Assembly (NCBI GenBank): GCA_020633515.1 | Contig: JACKDM010000054.1 | Coordinates: 1-33,287, forward strand | Direction of reading: 5' to 3' | DNA: 33,287 nucleotides | From: Myxococcales bacterium | GTDB taxonomy: Bacteria; Myxococcota; Bradymonadia; UBA7976; UBA1532 | In this document: piece after piece, positions 1-7,753 of the stretch | How positions within the stretch are numbered: position 1 is the stretch's first letter | How the letters are laid out: the number at the start of each line of letters is the position of its first letter | Made by a program: the position numbers and the translations under genes | The notes under the pieces: generated by a model | What the model was told of the DNA's origin: nothing | Database searches by the model: none | Seen by the model: the letters and a program-made list of their open reading frames with translations, nothing else

Positions 1-3000
1 CGGCCCCCGCCCGCCTCGCGCTCTACGCCGCCGACCCCACCTTCGCCGCGACCGCCCGCTGGTACGCCGCCCGCGCCCCGCAGCCCGCCGCCGCCCTTCT
101 CGACGCCATCGCCCGCGGCGAGGGCGCCGGCCCCGCCGCCGTCACCCCCACCCGCCCCGCGCTCACCATCGACGCCGCCGGCCTCCACTACCGCGAAGCC
201 CCCGACCCCCCAGCCCCCGACCTCGCCGCCTTCGTCGCCGGCCTCGCCGACGCCGTCGACGCCCCCGAAGCCATCCACGCCACCTGGGCCGCCGCCGCCC
301 GCGCCCCCCTCCCCCTCGCCGGCCGCACGGCCGTCGTCAGCGGCGCGAGCCCCGGCTCCATCGCCCTCGAAGCCGTCCGCCACCTCCTCCGCGGCGGCGC
401 CCGCGTCGTCGTCACCACCACCACCGACACCCGCGCCCGCCGCCGCCTCTACCGCGACCTCTACCGCGCCGAAGCCGCCCCCGGCGCCGAGCTGCACGTC
501 GTGCCCTGCAACATGGCATCGCTGGCCGACATCGACGCCCTCTGCGACTGGCTCTTCGCCCCCCTCACCGAGCAGGCCGGCGCCACCGTCCGCGTCAAGA
601 AGCGCCCCTGGTCCCCCGACCTCCTCCTCCCCTTCGGCGCCCTCCCCGACGCCGCCACCCTCGACCGCCTCGACGCCCGCGCCCACGCCACCCTCCGCGT
701 CATGCTCCTCGGCGTCGAGCGCCTCATCGCCGGCCTCGCCACCCGCCACCGCGCCCACGGACTGCCCGCCGACCGCTGCCACGTCATCCTCCCCCTCTCC
801 CCCAACCACGGCGCCTTCGGCGGCGACGGCCTCTACGCCGAGACCAAGGCCGCCCTCGAAGTCCTCGCCGCCAGATGGCACAGCGAACACGACACCTGGG
901 GCCACGCCGTCACCCTCTGCTGCGCCCGCATCGGCTGGGTCCGCGGCACCGGCCTCATGGACCACAACAACCCCGTCGCCGCCCGCCTCGAAGAGACCAC
1001 CCCCGTCCGCACCTTCTCCGCCCCCGAGATGGGCTTCCTCATCGCCGCCCTCTGCGCCGCCCCCGCCCGCCGCCTCGCCGCCGACCGCCCGCTCCCCATC
1101 GACCTGACCGGTCGGTTCGCCGCCATCCCCGACCTGCGCGACACCGTCGGCCGCATCCGCGCCGCCCTCGAAGCCGAGACCACCCGGTCTCGCCGCCGCG
1201 CCGCCCTCACCGCCGCCTACACGAAGGCCCGCGGCGACGCCCCCCCCGCGCCGGTCACCGTCACCCGCCGCCCCGAATGGCCCGCCCCCGAGGCGCAGCC
1301 CGCCCCCATCCCCTGGCCCGCCGCCGCCCCCGCGCTCGACCGCATGGTCGTCATCGTCGGCCGCGGCGAGATCGGCCCCTGCGGCACCGACCGCACCCGC
1401 TTCGAACTCGAGGTCGACGACGCCCTCTCCCCCGCCGCCGTGCTCGAGCTCGCCTGGATCACCGGCCTCATCCGCTACGCCCCCGACGCCCGCGGCGGCG
1501 GCTGGGTCGACGCCGAGACCGGCGAGTCCATCCCCGAAGAAGCCATCGCCGCCCGCTACGCCGACCCCGTCCGCCGCCGCGCCGGGATCCGCTTCGTCGA
1601 CCCCGCCGTCGCCGGCTACGACCCGGCCGCGCTCCCCGTGCACGCCACCGTCTGGCTCGACCGCGACTTCAGCTTCCCCGTCGCCCACGAAGCCGAGGCC
1701 CGCGCCTTCGCCGCCGCCGACCCCGCCCGCACCCGTATCACCCGCGACCCCGCCACCGATCAATGGACCGTCACCCGCCTCGCCGGCGCCGAGGTCAAGG
1801 TGCTCCGGCAAGCCCGCCTCGCCGCCCGCGTCGCCGGACTCATCCCCGATGGCTTCGACTTCACCCGCCATGGCATCCCCCGAGACATGGTCGAGCGCGT
1901 CGACCGCGTCGCGCTGATGAACCTCGTCGCCACCGTCGACGCCTTCCTGAGCGCCGGCCTCACCCCCGAAGAGCTCCTCGCCCACATCCACCCCGCCCGC
2001 GTCGCCAACACCCAGGGCGCCGGCATCGGCGGCATGGCATCGCTGCGCCGGCTCTACCAGGATCACATCCTCGGCGAGAGCCGCCAGGGAGACATCCTGC
2101 AAGAGACCCTCATCAACGTCGCCGCCGCCTACGTCGTGCAAGGCTACATCGGCTCCTACGGCGCCATGAGCCACCCCGTCGGCGCCTGCGCCACCGCCGC
2201 GGTCAGCCTCGAAGAAGGCATCGACAAGATCCTCGCCGGCCGCGCCGACGTCGTCGTCGCCGGTGGCTTCGATGACATCGGCCCCGAGGGTGCCATCGGC
2301 TTCGCCGACATGGGCGCCACCGCCGACACCGACGCCCTGCTCGCCATGGGCCTCGAACCCGCCGAGTTCAGCCGCGCCAACGACACCCGCCGCCGCGGCT
2401 TCGTCGAAGCGCAAGGCGGCGGCACCGTGCTCCTCGCCCGCGCCGACATCGCCCGCGACCTCGGCCTGCCCGTACACGGCGTCCTCGCCTGGGCCGGCTC
2501 CTTCGGCGATGGCATCCAGCAGAGCATCCCCGCCCCCGGCCTCGGCGCCCTCGCCGCCGCCCTCGGCGGCCCCGCCTCCCCCCTCGGCCGCGCCCTCGCC
2601 GCCCACGGCCTGTGCGCCGACGACATCGCGCTCGTCTACAAGCACGACACCTCGACCACCGCCAACGACCTCAACGAGAACGCCCTGCACCACCGCATCC
2701 AGAGCGCGCTCGGCCGCACCCCCGGCAACCCCCTCTTCGCCGTCTCCCAGAAGACCCTGACCGGCCACGCCAAGGGCGGCGCCGCCGCATGGCAGCTCAA
2801 CGGCCTCTGCCAGTCGCTCACCCGCGGTGTCATCCCCGGCAACCGCAACCTCGACGCGCTCGACCCGCGATGGCGCCCTACACCACCTCGCCTTCACCGA
2901 CCGCCCTCCACCTCGGCCCCGCCGTCCCCCTCCGCGCCGGCCTGCTCACCCAGCCTCGGCTTCGGCCACGTCAGCGCCGTCGCGCTCGTGCACCCGCAAA

Positions 3001-3255
3001 CTCTTCGAAGCCGCGCTCCCCCGCCGACGCCGCCGCCTGGCGCGCCCGCGTCGCCGACCGCCACCGCGCCGCCACCCGCCGCCGCGCGCGCCATCCTCAT
3101 GGGCGAGGCCCCGCCTACAGAAGCGCACCCACCGCCGCTTCACCGCCCCCGACAGCGCCGCCGCGCAGGCCGAAGAGGCGCGGCTGCTGCTCGACCCCGC
3201 CGCGCGCTTCGACCCCGCGCGCGGGTGTTATGTCAGCCCGGGCGGCGCCGCATGA
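1..3255 (+). CDS. Type I fatty acid synthase, C-terminal part (ketoreductase-ketosynthase), 5' partial and frameshifted at the 3' end
   Basis: The reading frame is open from base 3, so the gene begins before the window. The visible part has two catalytic domains in the order seen in the fungal FAS alpha subunit and mycobacterial FAS-I. The ketoreductase has a nucleotide-binding loop (VVSGASPGSIALEAV, about 330-375) and a YAETK active-site motif near 833. The ketosynthase has the nucleophile Cys in GACATA (codon 2187-2189), one His in KHDTST (near 2640) and a second in TGHAKGG (near 2761). It would elongate and reduce acyl chains carried on an ACP outside the window. From about 2866 to 3125 the recognisable tail (LGFGHVSAVALVHP, LFEAALP, DPARGCYVSPGGAA) is spread over all three frames, implying about eight small indels. 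The uncorrected frame stops at 3362; the reconstructed tail stops at 3255. Family assignment is firm; whether the indels are real is not settled. Confidence 0.9.
2866..3125 (+). other. Cluster of about eight frame-breaking indels in the FAS ketosynthase tail
   Basis: Following homology from one frame to the next, the FAS protein continues in frame 0, then 2, 1, 2, 0, 1, 2, 0 and 1. The changes fall at about 2867 (one C missing), 2883 (one C missing), 2901 (two bases missing), 2949 (extra C), 3000 (extra A), 3020 (extra C), 3085 and 3115. Most lie in homopolymers or GC dinucleotide runs. The flanking sequence is clean. A local sequencing or assembly fault is the simplest explanation; recent decay of the gene is the alternative. 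Confidence 0.8.
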
Positions 3256-3270
3256 GCGCGCGGCCCCTCG

Positions 3271-3373
3271 GGATGGCATCTCATCGCGATGCCATGTCAT
3301 CACAACACGATGGCATGGGATCTCGCATCGATGGCATCATGACCATGGCAGGTGTGCCATGATCCATGGCATC
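3271..3373. repeat. ATGNCAT motif array between the FAS gene and acpS, about 21-bp period
   Basis: Six ATGNCAT copies start at 3273, 3289, 3294, 3310, 3331 and 3366. Three degenerate 21-bp units run head to tail (3287-3307, 3308-3328, 3329-3349), each starting CGATGSCAT. The last copy lies just inside acpS, so the array covers the ribosome-binding region of that gene. A role in protein binding or transcript processing is inference. Confidence 0.7.
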
Positions 3374-3769
3374 GGCGTCGACCTCGTCGACATCCCCGCC
3401 TTCCGCCGCCAGCTCCAAGACCCCGCCTCCCGCTTCGCCGCCGGCGTCTTCACCCCCGGCGAACGCCTCGCCGCCCAGGCCCGCGCCTCCGCCGATCCCG
3501 CCCGCCACCTCGCCGCCCGCTACGCCGCCAAAGAAGCCTTCATCAAAGCCTGGAGCGCCGGCCGCTTCGGCCAGCCCCCGCTCACCGCCGCCATCGACCT
3601 CCGCCACATCGAGGTCGTCACCGACCACTGGCACCGCCCCGCGCTCCGGCTCACCGAGCCGCTCGCGGCCCTCGTCGGCCCCTGCCGACTCCACCTCTCG
3701 CTGAGCCACGATGGGGATGTGGCGACGGCGTATGTCATCATGGAGGTGAATACACCCGAGGTTCACTGA
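3359..3769 (+). CDS. acpS: Holo-ACP synthase (4'-phosphopantetheinyl transferase, AcpS family)
   Basis: The 136-residue product has the length and fold signature of AcpS. These enzymes move the 4'-phosphopantetheine arm from coenzyme A to a Ser of acyl carrier protein. The N-terminal GIGVDLVDI carries the Mg-binding Asp8, and KEAFIKAW carries the second acidic residue (Glu59). The F..GVFTPGE segment and the C-terminal LSLSHDGDVATAYVI strand are also typical. The chosen start, ATG 3359, puts GIGVDLVDI at the very N-terminus; the frame is open much further upstream but without homology. It lies about 100 bp after the FAS gene. Fungal FAS alpha carries the same activity as a C-terminal domain, and mycobacteria place acpS next to fas, so its target is probably the ACP domain of this synthase. 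Confidence 0.93.
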   Translation: MIHGIGVDLVDIPAFRRQLQDPASRFAAGVFTPGERLAAQARASADPARHLAARYAAKEAFIKAWSAGRFGQPPLTAAIDLRHIEVVTDHWHRPALRLTEPLAALVGPCRLHLSLSHDGDVATAYVIMEVNTPEVH

Positions 3770-3802
3770 CGGGGAAACAGCGAACCGGCCGCCAAGAGAG
3801 GC

Positions 3803-3829
3803 CCACGCAGCGCGACGGGCGCCGCGTGG
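3803..3829. terminator. Possible weak hairpin after acpS
   Basis: CCACGC (3803-3808) and GCGTGG (3824-3829) form a 6-bp stem around a GC-rich loop that can pair further inside. There is no T-tract. It lies between the acpS stop and the next gene, so a transcription-end role is possible but weakly supported. Confidence 0.25.
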
Positions 3830-3859
3830 ATGTGACATCGACCCTTTCGGAGGTGTGTC

Positions 3860-4375
3860 GTGGACATGACCCGCAATCAGAATCACTACGTGCACGCGCT
3901 CGCCTGGGCTTGCGCCTGGCTCGGCTTCGGCGTCCCCGAGACGCGACGCCTCATCCTGCTGAGCCTGCCGGCAGACATCACGATGCGTCTGCGCGTCGAC
4001 CCTCAACCCTACAGCCAGGTGCTCAGCGATCTCCGCGCGCTGGCCGACCTCTCGCACGGGCGACCGGAGGCGCGCTGCCCGCTGATGGTCTACCTCGCGA
4101 CCGGCCTCGAGCTCACGCTCGGCCACGCCTCGCCGCCCGGCGGCGGCTTCGACCCCGGGCCCGGGTGGAGCCGGCACTTCACCGGCGCCCGACCCGAACC
4201 AGCCTTCAGCGCGGGCCTCGGCTTCGAGCGCCACCCCAGCCCCCATCTCGTCATCACCCTGCACGGTCCCGGACGCACCACCCTGCATCTCCGGATCGGT
4301 CACATCGTCCGCCTGATCCTGCGCGCCGGCCGCCGCGAAAGGCGCCCGCCCTGGCGCCGCCGGTCCGGGCCCTGA
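3860..4375 (+). CDS. Hypothetical 171-residue protein with a small helical N-terminal domain
   Basis: The start is GTG 3860, with GGAGG at 3849-3853 at good spacing. Residues 1-90 look helical and contain L.VDPQPYSQVLSDLRAL followed by a Cys-Pro-Leu turn and a final helix (PLMVYLATGLEL). This pattern loosely recalls the short helical effector-associated domains of bacterial conflict and signalling proteins, but I cannot assign a family. Residues 95-171 are rich in Gly, Pro and Arg and end in a basic tail. There is no signal peptide or membrane segment. It stands alone, 90 bp after acpS and 180 bp before the next gene. Codon choice and the clear ribosome-binding site argue for a real gene; function is unknown. 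Confidence 0.65.
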   Translation: MDMTRNQNHYVHALAWACAWLGFGVPETRRLILLSLPADITMRLRVDPQPYSQVLSDLRALADLSHGRPEARCPLMVYLATGLELTLGHASPPGGGFDPGPGWSRHFTGARPEPAFSAGLGFERHPSPHLVITLHGPGRTTLHLRIGHIVRLILRAGRRERRPPWRRRSGP

Positions 4376-4557
4376 CGAGGGCCCTGACGACAGCCCTGAC
4401 GCCGGCCTCGACCTCGAACCCGCCCCCGGTCCCGACCCAGACCCAAGCCCGATTCCAACGCCCACCCCGACGCCGCGCGCGCGTCATCTCCGCCCCTTGC
4501 CGCCCCATCGACCCCGCGCTACAACCGGGCGTCCCCCACAGCCCACCGAGGCCGCCC
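4376..4557 (+). other. Short intergenic spacer with CCCTGACG repeats
   Basis: The first 40 bp repeat CCCTGACG three times just after the stop of the upstream gene. The rest is C-rich and shows no recognisable gene or clear promoter. Confidence 0.4.
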
Positions 4558-5757
4558 ATGCGCGCGCTCCCCCCCGCGCTCTCGCTCCTCCTCGCCGCCT
4601 GCACCGGCACCCCCGCCGCGCCCGCCGACATGCGCGCGCACGACGCCGCGCCCGCCGTCTCCGACGCCGCCACCGCCCTGCGCGACGCCGCTGCCCCCCG
4701 AGACGCCCGCGCCGCCGCGCTCGACGCCGCGCTCGCCCGCGTCGTCGCCGCCGATCCCAGCGTGCCCGGCGTGCTCCTCGCCGTCCGCGCCCCCGGCTTC
4801 ACCTACGCCGGCGCCGCCGGCCGCGCCCGCCTCCGCGGCCGCCCGCTCGCGCCCACCGACCTCTTCCGCGCCGCCAGCGTCACCAAGACCTTCGTCGCCG
4901 CCGCCGCGCTCGTGCTCGTCGAACGCGGCACCCTCCGCCTCGACGAACCCATCGCCGCCCGCCTCACCCCCGCAACCGCCGCCGCGCTCCGCGCCGATGG
5001 TTATGCCACCGATGTCATCACCCTCCGCCAGCTCCTCGGACACACCGCCGGTGTCTTCGACTACACCGAGGCGCCGAGCTTCTACGCCACCCTCCTCCTC
5101 GATCCCACCCACCGCTGGACCCGCGCCGAACAGATCGCGCTCGCCATGAGCGAAGGCCGCCGCCAGAACGCCCCCGGCGCCGCCTATCACTACGGCGACA
5201 CCCACTACCTCCTCGCCGCCGAGATCATCGAGGTCGCCACCGGCCGCCCCCTCGCCGCCGCGCTCCGCGAGCTCTTGCAGTTCGAGCGCCTCGGCCTCAC
5301 CGACACCTGGCTCGAATCCCTCGAACCCGCCCCGGCCGACGCCGCCGCCCGCTTCACCCACCCCTACATCGAAGACACCGACACCCGCGGCTGGGACCCA
5401 TCGTGGGATCTCTTCGGCGGCGGCGGCCTCGTCTCGTCCACCCGCGACCTCGTCCGCTTCTTCGACGCCCTCTTCGCCCCCGAAGGCGGCGTCTTCACCC
5501 GCCCCGAGACGCGCGCCACCTTCACCACCATGCCCGCGGTCGGCCGCGGCGCCTTCTTCGGCATCGACGGCGGCCTCGGCATCAACCGCCTCCGCGTCGA
5601 CGGCGTCGAGTGTTACGCCGGCTATGGCTTCTTCACCACCCAGGCCGTGCACTGCCCCGCGCTCGACCTCACCTTCGCCGCCACGCTCAACCAGGCCGAG
5701 CCCCGCGACGACGAAGCCATCATCGAGGCCGTGCTCTCGATCGTGCCCGCGCGCTGA
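4558..5757 (+). CDS. Serine beta-lactamase-family hydrolase, lipoprotein
   Basis: The 399-residue product has a lipoprotein signal (MRALPPALSLLLAAC; lipobox Cys15), then an Ala-rich linker, then a class C beta-lactamase/DD-peptidase fold (S12-like) from about residue 55. The catalytic Ser107 and Lys110 lie in ASVTKTF. LLGHTAGVFDY (about 159-169) is the usual family segment. The second motif is YGD at 212-214 where YxN is usual. GGGLVSSTRDLVRF follows in the C-terminal half. The likely role is an exported hydrolase acting on peptides, esters or cell-wall fragments; such proteins are rarely true beta-lactamases. ATG 4558 is the only start that gives the signal peptide. It is probably transcribed alone or with the following gene. 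Confidence 0.88.
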   Translation: MRALPPALSLLLAACTGTPAAPADMRAHDAAPAVSDAATALRDAAAPRDARAAALDAALARVVAADPSVPGVLLAVRAPGFTYAGAAGRARLRGRPLAPTDLFRAASVTKTFVAAAALVLVERGTLRLDEPIAARLTPATAAALRADGYATDVITLRQLLGHTAGVFDYTEAPSFYATLLLDPTHRWTRAEQIALAMSEGRRQNAPGAAYHYGDTHYLLAAEIIEVATGRPLAAALRELLQFERLGLTDTWLESLEPAPADAAARFTHPYIEDTDTRGWDPSWDLFGGGGLVSSTRDLVRFFDALFAPEGGVFTRPETRATFTTMPAVGRGAFFGIDGGLGINRLRVDGVECYAGYGFFTTQAVHCPALDLTFAATLNQAEPRDDEAIIEAVLSIVPAR

Positions 5758-5853
5758 TCCGCCCGCAGCGATCCCGCGCTGCCCTCCCTCTCCGATGACT
5801 GGCACGCCGCGTGCTGAGTCCGCCCCCGTGTCTTTCATCATCGGAGGCCAGAC

Positions 5854-6519
5854 ATGCGCGCCCTCACCCTCGCCCTGCTCCTCCTCGCGCCCCTCGCCCA
5901 CGCCGAGACCAACCGCGACCAGCGCGCCGCCGACACCCTCAGCGTCGAAGGCGGCATGCACCTCGGCGCCATCGAAGGCGGGGAGTACACGCACACCACC
6001 GTCGGTGGCATCTACGCCACCCTCGGCCTGCAAGTCTCCCCCGACTTCGTGCTCGAAGGCCGCCTCCAGACCGCCGGCGACCCCTTCGCGCGCGGCTACG
6101 GCTCCACCGGCTGGAGCTTCGGCGTCGCCCGCTACCTCACCGACACCCTCCGCCTCGGCGGCGGCGTCCGCTACCGCCGCTTCACCGATGGCACCGGCCT
6201 CGGCGAGGCCATCGGGCGCGCGTTCGCCAGCGGCTTCTGCCAGGACGAGCCCGCCTGCCTCGCCTCGATCACCTCCGACGACATCATCACCTGGGACATG
6301 GGCGCCGAGATCACCCTCGCGAGCCGATGGCACTGGGACGTCTTCACCCTCGGCGTCGAATGGATCGCGCTCTACCAGCCCCTCGCCGTCCTCGGCGCCG
6401 AGCGGGTGTTTCGCAACGTCGAAGGCGAACGCGTCGGCGCGAAGACCTTCGACCCGAACGTCCGCGACCAGCCACGGGAGTGGCGCGCCCTCGCCTTCAC
6501 GATGGGCGTCTCCTTCTGA
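5854..6519 (+). CDS. Predicted small outer-membrane beta-barrel protein
   Basis: The product has 221 residues. A Sec signal peptide ends near AHA (MRALTLALLLLAPLAHA). It is followed by alternating polar/hydrophobic strands rich in Gly and aromatics, and the chain ends in Phe (FTMGVSF), a common last residue of outer-membrane barrels. Two Cys flank a short loop (CQDEPAC). ATG 5854 is preceded by GGAGG at 5843-5847. It lies 96 bp after the beta-lactamase-family gene and converges on the phospholipase-like gene. The specific function is unknown. Confidence 0.75.
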   Translation: MRALTLALLLLAPLAHAETNRDQRAADTLSVEGGMHLGAIEGGEYTHTTVGGIYATLGLQVSPDFVLEGRLQTAGDPFARGYGSTGWSFGVARYLTDTLRLGGGVRYRRFTDGTGLGEAIGRAFASGFCQDEPACLASITSDDIITWDMGAEITLASRWHWDVFTLGVEWIALYQPLAVLGAERVFRNVEGERVGAKTFDPNVRDQPREWRALAFTMGVSF

Positions 6520-6583
6520 GCCGGCCGTGACCGCCCGGGCACACGCCCGATCGGACCGCCGGTTCTCGTCCTGCCGGATGGCT

Positions 6584-6615
6584 GCCGGTCGCTGCCATCC
6601 CGAACGCCGACCGGC
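6584..6615. terminator. Possible hairpin in the convergent gap 6520-6669
   Basis: GCCGGTCG (6584-6591) and CGACCGGC (6608-6615) form a perfect 8-bp stem with a 16-nt loop, midway between two convergent genes. There is no T-tract. It could end transcripts from both sides; this is inference. Confidence 0.35.
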
Positions 6616-6669
6616 GTCACCGGCGAAGCCACCCCGCGAAGACCCGCGCGCGGCCGCCCGTTGCCCGGG

Positions 6670-7680
6670 TCAAGGCCCATCCTCCGGCTCGATCATCCAC
6701 GGCTCGCAGCCCGCGGGCGCCGTCACCGGATTGCACGCCACCGGCCACCCACCGAGCGCGCCCCGGGGCAGGTTCTGCACCGGGTAACGGCTGCTCAGCA
6801 GGTGCACGCCCAGCGCGATGGCGCGCTCGCGGTTGATCGGATCGTCGACGATCGTGCGCACCAGGAAGCCTTGCGCGATCAGCGATGAGACCGTCGCCTC
6901 GTCGTCGATGACATCGAACGAGAAGAACGCCGCCCACTCGTCTTCCGGCGTGTCGGCGAGCATGAACAGCAGCCGCTCGGGATCGGCCACCAATGTCATC
7001 CCCCGCTGGTACCCTGCGCGCGCTCGATCCCGGTCGTGCAGCACGAAGATGAAGCGACCGCGCAGCGTGTCGATCGGCGGCCAGCCATCGGCGAGCACGG
7101 CGTCGCGCACGTTGGCATGTCGCCCTTGCAGGTCAAGCGGGATGTACAGCCGCTCGCGGCCGAGCGTACTGCGAATGTCGCGCTGGAGATACTGCAAACC
7201 GTTCTGCAGATCCTGAGCGACGTTGGACTCGATCAGCACGAAGACCGGCGCGTGGTGCGGGTTGGCGTCGGACCACGCCGCCATCTCGAGGAGGCAGAAG
7301 CCGATGAAGTGGCAACGGGTCCCCTCGTCGCCGAGATCGTGGGCGTAGACCTCGACCGCGGCGGCAGCCGAGTTGTAGGCAGTGTCGAAGTCGAAGAGCC
7401 GCAGCCCCTGGGCGCCGAGCTGCGTCGCGAACGGCGGGTGGCTGTATTGCAGCTCGACGGGCGCCCGCTCATCGGGGGCCAGGTGGTAGCTGTTCTCGCT
7501 GCCGCGCACCTGCATGTGGTGGATCAGCAGCGTCGGCGGGCCACTATCGGGCACCGGCCAGTCTCCGCTGTCGCCCTCGGCCGGCCATCCGCCCATGCCA
7601 TCCATCGATCCTGAGCCATCGTCGCAGCCGGCGACGCCCGCGCAGACGAGCGCCACCGCGAGCCAGCCCGGCCGCATCAT
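6670..7680 (-). CDS. Ca-dependent phosphoinositide phospholipase C-like lipoprotein
   Basis: The 336-residue product has a lipoprotein signal with lipobox ending at Cys19 (CAGVAGC), then an acidic Gly/Ser linker. From about residue 50 it matches the bacterial Ca-dependent PI-PLC family: VRGSENSYH, then YSHPPFATQLGAQGLRLFDFD, then VYAHDLGDEGTRCHF, then CLLEMAAWSDANPHHAPVF. Family enzymes cleave phosphatidylinositol using two His and a Ca ion. The second His (VYAH) and the acidic DFD segment are present. At the first site, where relatives usually have H-N-S-Y-H, this protein has E-N-S-Y-H. It may therefore be inactive or changed in mechanism. It is followed on the same strand by nothing close and shares its strand with the next lipoprotein upstream (73-bp gap). 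Confidence 0.8.
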   Translation of the reverse strand: MMRPGWLAVALVCAGVAGCDDGSGSMDGMGGWPAEGDSGDWPVPDSGPPTLLIHHMQVRGSENSYHLAPDERAPVELQYSHPPFATQLGAQGLRLFDFDTAYNSAAAAVEVYAHDLGDEGTRCHFIGFCLLEMAAWSDANPHHAPVFVLIESNVAQDLQNGLQYLQRDIRSTLGRERLYIPLDLQGRHANVRDAVLADGWPPIDTLRGRFIFVLHDRDRARAGYQRGMTLVADPERLLFMLADTPEDEWAAFFSFDVIDDEATVSSLIAQGFLVRTIVDDPINRERAIALGVHLLSSRYPVQNLPRGALGGWPVACNPVTAPAGCEPWMIEPEDGP

Positions 7681-7753
7681 GCCTCCTCGGAGCTGTGTAG
7701 GGTGCGGGGCCGAGGGACTAGGACGATCGCGGCGGGCGCTGTCCGGGTCTGAC

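Noticed and set aside
4519..6333. Gly/Ala/Glu-rich open frame of 604 codons on the minus strand
   Set aside because: Mirror image of the beta-lactamase-family and barrel genes, which have signal peptides and motifs.
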